Shown here: positions 44,464 to 55,072 of the stretch, piece by piece
Layout: every line of letters begins with the position of its first letter
How positions within the stretch are numbered: position 1 is the first letter of the stretch
Origin: Flaccisagitta enflata
Lineage: Eukaryota; Chaetognatha; Sagittoidea; Aphragmophora
Direction: 5' to 3'
Length of the DNA: 64,000 nucleotides
NCBI GenBank assembly: GCA_965153355.1
Contig: OZ231126.1
Location: 992,001 to 1,056,000 of the forward strand
Made by a program: the position numbers and the translations under genes
Notes under the pieces: generated by a model
Seen by the model: the letters and a program-made list of their open reading frames with translations, nothing else
Databases searched by the model: none
Told to the model about the DNA's origin: nothing

Positions 44464-45680
44464 ATGTTAGTTTTAGGCAAATACAGGGGGGTATAGGGGA
44501 GGTGGGTAAGAGAAGAAATGAAGATCTAGACACAGAATGTGAATGGCTGAGAAAGGAATGAAATTATTCAATCCTATATTAGGTATGATTAGGTCTCATC
44601 CCACTTATCCAAGAGTATATTAGCAAACAAGAGTATAGTTGCAAACAAGAGTATAGTTGCAAACAAGAGAATAATAGCAAACAAGAGTATAGTAGTAATA
44701 ATTATTTTACACTAAGTTATTGTCTGTTGGGACACCAAATTTGTTGGGCACTAGTTAGGTGGTGGAAGTCCCAAAAAATCCAGCTCTCCTACGCCGCTGA
44801 GTCTACTCCTGCCTAAATGATCAATTTTAGTAAAACTGTTGTAATTTTTGAATAAATGAAGCTAGTAACTCCAGAAACAGCTCAAATGACAGATTTTTCA
44901 AGGGCTTTCTCAATGTCATAGATATTGATAGGTTTTCTCTTGATTAAAACTTTTTATGAATGACAAAAGAAAGAGTTTTTTCATCACACAAATTTAGAAA
45001 ATGAGGGATCTTTTTTCCCTCTAATAATATCCATGTTTGAAAAGAGGGAAGTAAATAAAATCGGTGACCATCTGAAAGATCTTCAAAAGATCTTTCATTC
45101 TAGACCAATCCCAAATGAAAGCTCTTTTGAATATCTTTCAAATGATCTATGATATCAATTGATTTCCTGTACTGAAACGGAAAAAAATCAAATAAAAAAA
45201 GGTTCTTTTTTATATTTTTTGAAGAATTCACTGTTCATACACAGATTCTGACACCACATCTTCATTTTACAATAAAACCAAAAAGAATTAGTGTAAACTC
45301 ATGGGATTTGTGGCATTGGTTTCATTTGATGGTACTCTTTCCATATCTCACAAAGAAAATATCAAAAAGTAATTTTTTTCATGAGAAATATCTTATAGAA
45401 CTGCTGTTTCCTTTTTTATAATACGCAGTGTAAATGTTATGGTTTTATAAGTGCAGATGCAAAAAAGGTGAGAGGGAAGATAAAGACAAAGACAGAGAGG
45501 AGAGAAGGAAATATGGTACAACAAAAACGAACCTGAACAAGAACCAGAAGAGACAGGTGAAAGACAATGGAATGGAATGGAATAAAGTAGAATAGAATAG
45601 AACTTGATACTTTTTGTACTCTGAATTTATTGCATCAGCACTACAAAAAGCTAACAAATTGCGAACAATTTTGATGATTT
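44464..45680. other. Unassigned interval, no gene recognised
   Basis: About 1.2 kb with a small GCAAACAAGAGTATAGTT repeat near 44620-44690 and otherwise unique AT-rich sequence. Confidence 0.45.
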
Positions 45681-45689
45681 CTTTTCACA

Positions 45690-46240
45690 CTCCCTTCAAG
45701 AGAAAATAAAATTCTTCATTTGGGTATTACACATATGTATTTGCAGAAAGAAATCCACATAATATTTCGATAAGCTTTGGCTTACCATCATTCAGCTGTG
45801 AGACAGAATGAATCTCAGACAGAGAGACTGAACACATAGGCATCAAATAGAAGCCTTGGTCAGATGGAAATGACCAAAAACATCCATGAAAGGGAAGTAA
45901 TCCCCCCTCCCCTCTCCCCCAATAAAGGTGTCAGGGATAAATATAAACAATGGTTATGATGGATTATTGTTTCCCATCTTCTGACAAAGTTGAATCAGGA
46001 GAGGGTCCCATTGTTTGGTATAGATGCGTCTACCCTCATCCTCATTGAATCCGTTGCCTGGGCCCGTTTGATGGAGTTTGATCATGAGAGATTCCATATA
46101 GTCGAGTTTGAAGTCCGCTTGGCGTTTGGAGCGTGCGTTGACTCTGGTGAGGATGGTCGGGTTGTCGGGTTGTGTAATACCCAAATGAAGAATTCTATTT
46201 TCTCATCTAACTCACCATATGTGCAATGACTTTAAAGCAA
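45690..46240 (+). repeat. Inverted pair of a dispersed repeat
   Basis: GAATTCTTCATTTGGGTATT-type sequence at 45708 is inverted at 46170-46190, about 440 bp apart. ACACTCCCTTCAAG appears as a direct repeat outside both (45687 and about 46240). The outer sequences match 28490-28660. A minus-strand frame (45954-46184) lies between the arms. I see no domain in it. Confidence 0.55.
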
Positions 46241-46629
46241 CACTCCCTTCAAGTCACCTTGTTTTGATTGATTGTACTGTATCTCCATTGATGAGCAGCA
46301 AATAACATTCGGTCTTTCTTTGCTCAACTTCTCTCCTACACCAATAGTACATGCTTAAATCTTTTCTTATTATTGCCATTTCTTACGTTTGTTAAAACCT
46401 GTCTATTCTCTACAGTCTACTCAGTGTTTCTTTGCAGTTTCTTAGGTCCAAATGATTGACTCTGCCACTCTTGTAAATTAGATGACGAGCTAGGATACTG
46501 ACCATAACGGGCATAAGACGTTGATGTCGGCTCATCACAAGTGAAACCGACTTTGGAAATGTCCAGTGAATATTCTTTCTGTCTCGTGCGGCACGAGTCG
46601 TCCTCTACATTTAATCCTTAACCCCTCGA

Positions 46630-47217
46630 CGCGATGAGCAAACCCCCCTTCCCCCCTCTGCGACGCGATATACAACCGCCCCCCTCCCGCGACGCGATAA
46701 GCCACCGCCCCCCCTCCCGCGACGCGATAAGCAACCGCTCCCCCCTCCCGCGACGCGATAAGCAACCGCCCCCCCTCCCGCGACGCGATAAGCAACCGCC
46801 CCCCTCCCGCTACGCGATAAGCAACCGCCCCCCCTCCCGCGACGCGATAAGCAACCGCCCCCTCCCGCGATGCGATAAGCAACCGCCCCCCCTCCCGCGA
46901 CGCGATACGCAACCGCCCCCCCCCCCCTTCCGCACTGCGATAAGCAACCTCCCCCCTCCCCTCCCGCGACACAATAAGCAACCGCCCCCCTCCCGCGATA
47001 CTATAAGCAACCGCCCCCCCCTTCCGCACCGCGATAAGCAACCTCCCCTCCCGCGACGCGATAAGCAACCACCCACCTCCCGCGATACAATAAGCAACCG
47101 CCCCCCTCCCGCACCGCGATAAGCAACCGCCCCCCCTTCCGCACCGCGATAGGCAACCTCCTCTCCTGCGACGCGATGTGCAACCTCCCCCCTCCCCTCC
47201 CGCGACGCGATAACCAA
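46630..47217 (+). repeat. GC-rich ~27 bp minisatellite (CCCCTCCCGCGACGCGATAA)
   Basis: About 22 units of CGCGACGCGATAAGCAACCG with C-runs of varying length. The G-rich strand carries repeated GGGAGGGGGG. Long frames on both strands (Arg/Gly/Leu/Ile or Pro/Arg/Asp) follow from the period. Confidence 0.9.
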
Positions 47218-47522
47218 AGTTCCTCTTTTCTTTCTTCTTCCTCCGCGTGTCCTCCTCTTCCTCTCGCCTTCATTTTATACTCGAACTCTCCTTCCTCCAC
47301 TTCGTCCTCTTTTCTCCTCCTCTACTTCCTCCTCTTCCTCCTCCTCCTCCACCTTTCTTTCCTCCCCCTTCCCCCTTTTTTAGCTCTCTTCTTGAATCCA
47401 TGTTTGCGCTTAGTTCTCAAAATGCGATCAATGAAATCTTCACTCTTTTCTTTTTAATTCTATTTATTTCGTCTTTCCTATTTATTTGTTTTGTCTTTCT
47501 TTTTCTTTTTCTTTTTTTTTTG
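47218..47522 (+). repeat. Pyrimidine-rich interval
   Basis: T/C-rich sequence with CTCCTCC and TTTTCTTT words, leading into the next hairpin element. Confidence 0.6.
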
Positions 47523-47725
47523 TTGCGGATACTCGATTCTGTAAAAGGCTTTCCCCGTCCGTTGGTCAGTCGGTCCGTCCGTTGGTCCGTTGGTCCGTAA
47601 GAACGAGTCTAAAAGTGGAAAAACGAGTGTTTTACAAAATTGTTTTGTGTATGTATGGGGGAAGGAGGGGGGGTATGTGCGTCCCTTCCCACCCACCCGC
47701 AACAATGACAGGGTGTGCGAAAATA
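47523..47725 (+). mobile_element. Hairpin/ACGG element, decayed
   Basis: GTTGCGGATACTCGATTCTG, then AAAAGGCTTTCCCCGTCCG, a GGTCCGTTGGTC core, GAGTCTAAAAGTGGAAAAAC and CCACCCACCCGCAAC. The inner text matches the copy at 57494, but the palindrome is damaged. Confidence 0.5.
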
Positions 47726-48395
47726 AAGGTATTCAAATATTACCCCAAAAACCGTATTGCCAGATGGCCCAGCAAAATTAAAAGTACAATCTCACAATTA
47801 GTTTTACTGAATGCTAAATAATCTTGAATTCATTGTCACTTTTCATTTGTCCATTATGACCAACAATTATGAAACTACTGAAAATGGGCCTTTCCCGCCT
47901 TCTGTCATTCTCTTTTTAAATACCTTTTCTGCCTATCCTCTGAATGCTCGGAGGAACTTTAAATATTGGTTAATTGACAAACATGACCTTGACTTTGATG
48001 GAAAAATGTTCGTAAGACATGAGTTTCGTATGCTTACTCCAAAAAATACAATACTTGTCGCACATCCTGTTATGATAACCCCGGATCATAAGACGGACTG
48101 ACCGACCAATTGACATACCCCCGTTTACAGATGCGAGGACGTACCTGAAAATGGATGAACGGGTTCGCAGTCTTTTGTTTTGCCATAACCGAGGGCTTTG
48201 TTTATTTTGTGTTCATAAAAATTGAATTAGAATGGGCACGCGAGTTTGTTATAAAAACGATTTGATTAATGCGGTTTAGAGTGGATCTAAAGTTTTATGA
48301 GTCAGCATAGAACTAGAAGAACATCTTCTCTCCCCGATGTTGTAATTATGTCACAGCAACATACATAAACGAACATCCTCTCTCCCTGATGTTAT
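47726..48395. other. Unassigned interval with small duplication
   Basis: A ~56 bp duplication (GAACATCTTCTCTCCCCGAT at about 48318 and again near 48371) is the only repeat. One open frame is discussed under rejected items. Confidence 0.4.
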
Positions 48396-48477
48396 AATTG
48401 TTTCACGACAGCAGCAATTATGGCAGTAACGACAAAAGTAACGACAGCAGAAAAAATCTCAATAATAGGAAAATGAA

Positions 48478-48600
<123 letters not shown>

Positions 48601-49118
48601 ACAGTGCCTAACGTCAGAGTGTTTTAAAAAAAGCTTCAAGTTCATCTGACTGTAAATTGTATCCCCCTTTTTCCCTTACGAATATTTCACAATTCAGCGA
48701 CTTCATTGATGGAAAAATAAAAATGAAAGACAGAGAGAAAAAAGATAAAAGAAAAAAAAAGTGAAGTAAAAACAGGAAATCTGAAATAATGGTAGTGGTA
48801 ATTGTAAGGAAAAAGAAAATTGAGAAATAAAAAAAGAAAGAAAGAAAGGCCAAAACTCTTCTTTTATTGTCTTGTGAAAAAAGAAGATGGAATCGAATTT
48901 TGTGCGGCACACGCAAACTCATGTGAGTGCATTTCTTATTTTTCCTACGGCGATTAGCCGCCTTTATTGGTATCAGTATTGACATGTCAAAAAAGTCATT
49001 TTTCTTGGGTAATGCCGCAAATCTTAAACCTCTTGTCATGATCGGGGGAGTGAGAGAGTAAGTATTGGGAGACGAGAGGGGAGGACAGAGTTTGGTGACA
49101 GAGTAAGTAAATCCTTAC
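48601..49118. other. Unassigned interval
   Basis: No gene recognised. It would be intron downstream of the following minus-strand exon. Confidence 0.4.
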
Positions 49119-49328
49119 ATTACCAAATCTGCGCTGTCGTTCTCGAGACGATCCAGCAAATTGCAGAACGAGCCTACGCCTTCTTCGTAGTTGGAATCGA
49201 CTTTTGTAATGTTATAAGTTAGGTGAAGATCTTCGACAATTTTCTGCCAAATTTCTATGAAAATTCCTTGGTATATGCCCTGTACCGCTGGCATTGACAC
49301 CACACGCACAACATCTGACATCTTCAAA
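49119..49328 (-). CDS. Ionotropic glutamate receptor-like ligand-binding (S1) exon, partial
   Basis: The minus-strand frame reads VVRVVSMPAVQGIYQGIFIE, then IWQKIVEDLHLTYNITKV, a 20-residue linker, and LLDRLENDSADLV. This fits the first ligand-binding half-domain of iGluR/ionotropic receptors: an initial beta-strand, G-[FIY]-x-[IV]-[DE]-[IL] helix start, a helix ending L-x-Y-x-[IV], and a later E/D-x-x-ADLA-like segment. A donor AT|GTAAGG at 49118 and an acceptor CATTCATCAG at 49329 frame it, with phase 2 on both sides. The family forms ligand-gated cation channels at the plasma membrane. Neighbouring exons were not found in the window. Confidence 0.55.
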
Positions 49329-49584
49329 CTGATGAATGGTTAGAGGATCTATCAGCACCACCACAGAATAATTATGCGATGCGTTATTAACAAAATTGAA
49401 GAGACGCCTGGAGAACCAAGCCAGAGCTACATAAGGCAGAGGAAGGAATCAAAGTTTTGGTTGATGTTGGATAAAAAGATAGAATTCGGTGTCACTTTTC
49501 ACCACAGAAATATACAAAAAAAAAAAAACATCAACTCCCAGTTCCGTGACATCCTGAGAGAGGCAGTACTTAGGAAAAGAAAAA

Positions 49585-49758
49585 ACAAGGCCGGATACAC
49601 GGCCATCAGTTGCGGACGGGTGGGCAGGGGCAGAAATGCGCGTTTTCCCACTTTTCAACTCGAGCGTGACGGACCAACCAACCGACCGACCAACCAACCG
49701 ACCGACCAACCGACCGACGGACGGACAAAGCCTGTTATAGAGTTGCGTGTCCGCAACT
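49585..49758 (-). mobile_element. Hairpin/ACGG element, reference-quality copy
   Basis: ACAAGGCCGGATACACGGCC, ATCAGTTGCGGACGGGTGGG, CAGGGGCAGAAATGCG, then (GACC/AACC)n, GGACAAAGCCTGTTATAG and the palindrome AGTTGCGTGTCCGCAACT (49741-49758) followed by AAAAA. The copy at 57494-57690 is its near-complement. Total about 174 bp. It is followed by a (GA)n run to 49830. Confidence 0.7.
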
Positions 49759-49784
49759 AAAAAGAGAGAGAGAGAGAGAAAGAG

Positions 49785-49833
<49 letters not shown>

Positions 49834-50315
49834 TCCAGAAAAGGAGGCAAAGACAGATACAGAAAGACAGAAACAGAGACAGATACAGAAAAGAGCCAAA
49901 AGCCGGTTAAACAGGTACCCAAGTTGCGTGCAGTAATGTTGAAGTTCATTATGGTATTTTGGCTTCAGCAGTGAGGTAAGAAACGCTCATTAACACCTAA
50001 AAAATAAAAAAGTGACAGAAGGATGGATTGACGGAACGGGTTTTAGAGATGTGTCATGTGTGCATGCAAATGGAAACGCGGGGTACGAGAGAAATGTCTA
50101 AGTCTAATTACAGTCTAAGTACAGTAGCTAAGTTTAAACCAAGTTTTGATGGCACGACTGCGCGACCTAGCTATGACACAGAATCGCATTTGTTTGGTGG
50201 AATCGATTTGGAAGATTTGAGAAGGATGATAACTAGTCATCCAAGGATCGCACATGGTCAGCGGTACTCAATGTCCTGCTGGGATTAATCCAGTGAAGTA
50301 GAGTGAGAGCACGGC

Positions 50316-50890
50316 AGCGGCCCAAAAAGGTACGATATCCTGTAGAACAGAGAAGGGAATTTCCATTCATCCTGAGGGGGCATGTTTCAGGCCTTAGATG
50401 ACTGATTTAGGCCGCCGAAGGCAAATTTTAAGGCTGGAGGGCAGAATTAAGGCTTGGAGAGCCAATTTGAGGTTTGGAGGGCAAATTCAAGCCATGGAGG
50501 GTTGATTTTATGCTTGGAGGGCTAATTGAAGGTCTGGAAGGCAGATTTGAGGTCTGGGGGTCAGATTTGAGGTGGGGGGGGGCTGATTTGAAGCCTGGAA
50601 AGCTGATTTGAGGCCTGGAGGGCTAAATTGAGGGCTGGGAGGGCAAATTTGAGGCCAATGGAAGGGGGACAGAAAGACGGACATATGGAAATTCCCCCCT
50701 GTGTTCTACAGGACATCGGCCTTTTGGGGCCGCTGCCCAAAAAGGCCGGATGCACGGCTACCAATGTGGCGTGCGGACGGGCAGGAGCAGTGATAAACAA
50801 GTCATTCAAGGATTGAACGTGGTCAACGGTACCCAAAGCTCTGGGTAAGCTGAAGAAGTGAGAGCTCGCCAGTGGCCCAAAAGGGCCAAT
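50316..50890 (+). mobile_element. Hairpin/ACGG-family element with subterminal inverted repeats
   Basis: GCAGCGGCCCAAAAAGGTAC and TCCTGTAGAACAGAG at the left are mirrored at 50688-50732 (CTGTGTTCTACAGGACATCG and CCTTTTGGGGCCGCTGCCC). Between them is a ~22 bp GGCTGGAGGGCAGATTTGAG minisatellite. A GGCCGGATGCACGGC end, a GTCAACGGTACCC segment and another GTGGCCCAAAAGGGCC repeat follow to 50890. Confidence 0.6.
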
Positions 50891-51265
50891 GTCCTGTAGG
50901 ACAAAGGGTTATTTACCATCAGTGTCATTTTGTGAGTTCAGTCTGTAGTTTTGGCCCTTAAGCAATTTCACATGCATTGCAAATTGCTTAAGATCATTTG
51001 AAATAAGCTTTATTGCTTTTAAGCTAGATGATGAAAAAAAATTTGATTTAAAAGAAAACAGTATAGTGAATCATTCTTGTTTTGAGCTGTGATAATTGGC
51101 CTTTATCATATTCAATATAACAAACTAAAGCAATATTTGTCATACAACCAGATAAGCTAGTACCATTTGATACAGGTTTGTTTTGATTAAGATTTCAGGA
51201 TTTCATAGAAATGATCGTGAATTATTTCAAATGATTCTATTCCTAATGTGTTTTTTTTCCTTCAG
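50891..51265. other. Unassigned interval; intron-like upstream of the ankyrin exon
   Basis: AT-rich, no repeat recognised, ending in the polypyrimidine tract of the next acceptor. Confidence 0.45.
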
Positions 51266-51413
51266 CAATTGCACGTGATCGCGCGGACATTCCTAAACGC
51301 GTGTGAGGACGGAGACATTGAAGGAGTTCGTCGATGCTTCCCAAGACTGCCTTCATTGCATCAATGCGTCGACTCCTTCGGCAGAACAGGATTCCTATTG
51401 TCTGTGGAAAAAG
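51266..51413 (+). CDS. TRPC-like N-terminal ankyrin exon, partial
   Basis: The acceptor GTTTTTTTTCCTTCAG ends at 51265, and donor AAAAAG|GTGAGA follows 51413 (phase 0 in, phase 1 out). The 49-codon exon reads QLHVIARTFLNACEDGDIEG, then VRRCFPRLPSLHQ and CVDSFGRTGFLLSVEKG. This has the ankyrin-like pattern at the start of TRPC channels (an [FY]LNA-E-GD---V helix pair followed by [IN]C-D--GRTAL-[IL]A-E). TRPC proteins are plasma-membrane cation channels whose cytosolic N-terminus starts with ankyrin repeats. Another ankyrin protein is possible. No other exon of this gene was identified in the window. A 1.5 kb GAA tract starts 10 bp after the donor. Confidence 0.6.
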
Positions 51414-51423
51414 GTGAGAAATT

Positions 51424-51714
51424 AAGGAAGAAGAAGAAGAAGAAGAAGAGGGAGAAGAAGAAGAAGAAGAAGAAGAAGAAGAAGAAGAAGAAGAAGAAGA
51501 AGAAGAAGAAGAAGAAGAAGAAGAAGAAGAAGAAGAAGAAGAAGAAGAAGAAGAAGAAGAAGAAGAAGAAGAAGAAGAAGAAGAAGAAGAAGAAGAAGAA
51601 GAAGAAGAAGAAGAAGAAGAAGAAGAAGAAGAAGAAGAAGAAGAAGAAGAAGAAGAAGAAGAAGAATAAGAAGAAGAAGAAAAAGAAGAAAAAGAAGAAG
51701 GAGAAGAGGAAGGA

Positions 51715-51749
<35 letters not shown>

Positions 51750-51862
51750 AGAAGAAGAAGAAGAAGAAGAAGAAGAAGAAGAAGAAGAAGAAGAAGAAGA
51801 GGAGAATAGGATGAATAAAAATAATAATAATTATAATAATAATAATAATAATAATAGTAATG

Positions 51863-51909
<47 letters not shown>

Positions 51910-51917
51910 TATAATGA

Positions 51918-51948
<31 letters not shown>

Positions 51949-52895
51949 AAGAAGAAGAGGAAGAGAAAGAAGAATAGAAAAAAGAAGAAGCAGAAGAAAA
52001 AGAGGCAGAAGAAAAAGAGGAAGAAGAAAAACAGGAAGAGGAAGAAGCAGAAGAAGAAGCAGAAGCAGAAGCAGTAGAAAAAGAAGAAGAAGAAGAAGAA
52101 GAAGAAGAAGAAGAAGGAGGAGAAGAAGAAGAAGAAGAAGAAGAAGAAGAAGGAGAAGAAGAAGAAGAAGAAGAAGAAGAAGAAGAAGAAGAAGAAGAAG
52201 AAGAAGCAAAAGCGGACAAAGAATAAGAGGAAGAAGAAGAAGAAGAAGAAGAAGAAGAAGAAGAAGAAGAAGAACAGGAAGAAGAAGAGGAAGAAGAAGG
52301 AGAAGAAGGAGAAGAAGAAGAAGAAGAAGAAGAAGAAGAAGAAGAAGAAGAAGAAGAAGAAGAAGAAGAAAAGAAGAAGAAGAAGAAGAAGAAGAAGAAG
52401 AAGAAGAAGAAGAAGAAGAAGAAGAAGAATACAGAGGAAGGAGAAGCAGAAGAGGACAAAGAAGAAGAATAGGAAAAAGAAGAAGCAGAAGAATAAAAGG
52501 AAGAAGAAAAAGAAGAAGAAGAAGAAGAAGATGAGGAAGAAGAAGAAGAAAAAGAAGAAGCAGAAGAATAAAAGGAAGAAGAAAAAGAAGAAGAAGAAGA
52601 AGAAGATGAGGAAGAAGAAGAAGAAAAAGAAAAAGAAAAAGAAAAAGAAGAAGAAGAAGAAGAAGAAGAAGAAGAAGAAGAAGAAGAAGAAGAAGAAGAA
52701 GAAGAAGAAGATGAAGAAAAGAAGAAGACGAGGAAGAGGAAGAAGAATAGAAGAAAGAAGAAGCAGAAGAAAAAGAGGAAGCAGAAGAAGAAGAAGAAGA
52801 AGAAGAATAAGAAGAAAAAGAAGAAGAAGAAGAAGAAGAAGAAGAAGAAGAAGAAGAAGAAGAAGAAGAAGAAGAAGAAGAGGAAGTAGAAGAAA
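51424..52895 (+). repeat. ~1.5 kb (GAA)n tract with an (AAT)n island
   Basis: Almost uninterrupted GAA from 51426 to 51800, an ATAATA-rich island at 51812-51918, then GAA with scattered AAA, CAG, GAG and ATAG variants to 52895. Frames of several hundred codons exist on both strands (Lys, Arg, Glu; Phe, Leu, Ser) purely from composition. The tract lies in the putative intron after the ankyrin exon, sense strand purine. Confidence 0.95.
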
Positions 52896-52999
52896 AAGAA
52901 GGACCTCATATTTATATTGCCTGCACATCGATTTCTGCATCAAGGAAAAGAATGAATTAATAAAGAATCAGAAAACTGATTCTCATGACAAAGAAACAA

Positions 53000-53550
53000 G
53001 ATGATTCAAAGCACGGTATTGCCGGATTTGATCAAAACAACGAGCAAATAAAACAATTCCTTGCTTAGTATTGCCAGATTTGATCAAAACAACAAATGAA
53101 AGATACAATTCCGTAGCACTTAAGCCACTTAGTATTAAATGACTAGATCAAAACTCACTCAGTATTGATAGATTTTTCAAAACAGCAAACAAATGATATT
53201 TGTTGTAAGATTTCATCAATATTACATACAAATGAGATGATTCTTTACTCTGCATTGATGGATGTGATCAAAACAACAAACAAATGAAGCAATTCCTATC
53301 TCAGTATTGATAGATTTGATTAAAATAACACAAAATTGAAACAACTTCTAACACAGTATAAATAAATTTGATTAGGATAACAAATGAATAAAACAATTCC
53401 TTACTCAGTGTTGAAAATACTGATGGACTTTATCAAAATAACAAGCATGTGAAATAAATCCTTACACAGTATTGATGGATTTGATCGATACAAAATGAAA
53501 CAACTACTTATTCAGTGTTGTTAGTTTGGTTCAAATGAAATGATTCCTTT
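53000..53550 (+). repeat. ~60 bp minisatellite
   Basis: Units containing GTATTGATGGATTTGATCAA, AACAACAAACAAATGAAAC and AATTCCTTACTCA, moderately diverged. Confidence 0.75.
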
Positions 53551-53642
53551 CAGGTTTTAATCCGTCTCAATTTTGTTTTCATTGAATCATATCCGGCTCA
53601 CCGTGTGAGCATGAAAATATCTTGGCCAGTTCCAAATTTGTA

Positions 53643-54533
53643 CAGTAGATCTCGTCTAGACTTGGAAATACGGGGGAATTCATTACAGGAAGACAAATAA
53701 ACCTAAGAGACTGATATTTGGAATGTAAACTAATAAAAGGATGCTTTATTGCCCATGGGTGTTGGTTGCCATAGAAACACGTTTCCATGTATTTACTCTA
53801 AAGTATCAATATTTTGAGAAATTTTTAGAAGGAACATTGTTTAAAATAAGATTTGCTTCAACTTTCCCACAATATGTTCTGTAAGAATATCGCTTGTTTG
53901 GCGATTGCTAGGGAGCATCACAGGGCTGTCACACATAGTTACGCTCCCTAGCAACGGCTAAACGAGCAATATTCTTACAGAACATATTGTGGCAAAGTTG
54001 TTGCATATTCTATCTTAAACGATGTTCCCTCAAAAAATTTCTCAAAATATTAATACTTAAGCGAAAATACGTGGAAATGTGTTTCTATGGCAACCAACAC
54101 TAGGGTGGTCACGAAATAGGGTCAAATTTCAAAAAATGATTTACTCTAGGTTTTTGCATAAATGTACCAAAAAAGAAGGTTTTCCCACAAGTAGAGGTCT
54201 GAATTTGAAGAATAAACCATGGCGGCAAAACTATAGACTTCCTATGGCAATAAAAAGATCTCCATAGCAACCCTATAGTTTTTTTTAGATAAGGTTTCTT
54301 GTTTGATTTCACACCCCAGCTTGTGAGAAATCCTTCTTTTATGGGACATTTGTGCAAAGGGCTCAAGTATATCAACATATGAAATTTAACCCAATTCCGG
54401 ACCACCCTAACCAACACCCATGGGCAATAAAGCATCCTTTTATTAGCCTATATTCCAAATATCAGTCTCTTAAGTATATTTGTCTGCCTGTAGTAAATTC
54501 CCCCATATTTCCAAGTCTAGATGACATCTACTG
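53643..54533 (+). mobile_element. TA-flanked palindromic element (Tc1/mariner-like), split by a MITE
   Basis: The left end CAGTAGATCTCGTCTAGACT and complemented right end CAGTAGATGTCATCTAGACT are flanked by TA (53641-53642 and 54534-54535). The arms are homologous along roughly 280 bp and meet near 53930 in TTGCTAGGGAGCATCAC, mirrored by GTTACGCTCCCTAGCAA. The right arm is interrupted at 54101-54409 by the TAGGGTGGTC MITE. Without it the element is about 575 bp. No coding capacity. Confidence 0.75.
54101..54409 (-). mobile_element. hAT-like MITE 'TAGGGTGGTC', copy B
   Basis: 309 bp with TIRs TAGGGTGGTCACGAAATAGG and (complement) TAGGGTGGTCCGGAATTGGG, flanked by an exact 8 bp TSD ACCAACAC (54093-54100 and 54410-54417). 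It is the inverted counterpart of copy A at 8059-8365. The uninterrupted opposite arm of the host palindrome (53751-53770) supplies the empty site. Confidence 0.9.
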
Positions 54534-54579
54534 TATTCAATCTCTCGTCTTGACATGAAATCTGATTTGTCCGTGCAAA

Positions 54580-55072
54580 GGCGGACCACATTTATCGATT
54601 GAAAGGGTGAATCGTCGTGACGTCAGGGAATGTCATTAATACGGATGAAATGTCATATGACAACATGATATCGTATGTCTTATTTTGCGATGCAATGTCA
54701 GACATTAGATTGTGCAAATGGAGGATTCGCACTTCATTGACAATGTAAATCAAGTTTAGAATAATTGACAAATGAAATATTCATTTATGTTAGAAACTAG
54801 AGTGTGAAAACGAAGGATTCATACTTCAGTGACTGCGTCAATCAAGTTTGTTGCAATTCACAAATAAGATATTCATCAATATTAGAAACTAGAATGTGCA
54901 AAAGGAGGATTTGCACTTCAGTGACAACATTAATCAAGTTTGATGTAATTGACAAATGAAATTTCTGTCATTAATACTTATCTAATGTCATACAACAACA
55001 TGATACCAAATGTTTCATTTTGTGTTATACAGATCAATGACAAATATGATATACTATAAGAAGTCTAGGAAT
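54580..55072 (+). repeat. ~100 bp repeat array, left part
   Basis: Units with AGGATTCGCACTTCAGTGAC, GTCAATCAAGTTTGATGCAA and TTAGAAACTAGA. The same units resume at 56200-56530. Confidence 0.7.

Noticed and set aside
45954-46184. Minus-strand frame between inverted repeats as a small transposase
   Set aside because: No DDE, zinc-finger or other transposase motif is visible in 76 residues.
46535-47300. Long frames on both strands in the GC-rich minisatellite
   Set aside because: The repeat unit length keeps frames open; the products are repetitive and differ by strand without any domain.
47856-48101. Open frame beginning MTNNYETTENGPFPPSVILF
   Set aside because: Residue composition is plausible, but no family, splice signal or Kozak support could be recognised; left as an orphan frame.
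50093-50288. Open frame MSKSNYSLSTVAKFKPSFDG... as an upstream exon of the ankyrin gene
   Set aside because: Its last third (from about 50235) lies in a dispersed repeat also found at 50800-50890, and no suitable donor is present.
51361-52943. Frames of 280-495 codons in the GAA tract (Lys/Arg/Glu on plus; Phe/Leu/Ser on minus)
   Set aside because: They arise from GAA/TTC composition. The only credible coding part is the 148 bp ankyrin exon before the tract.
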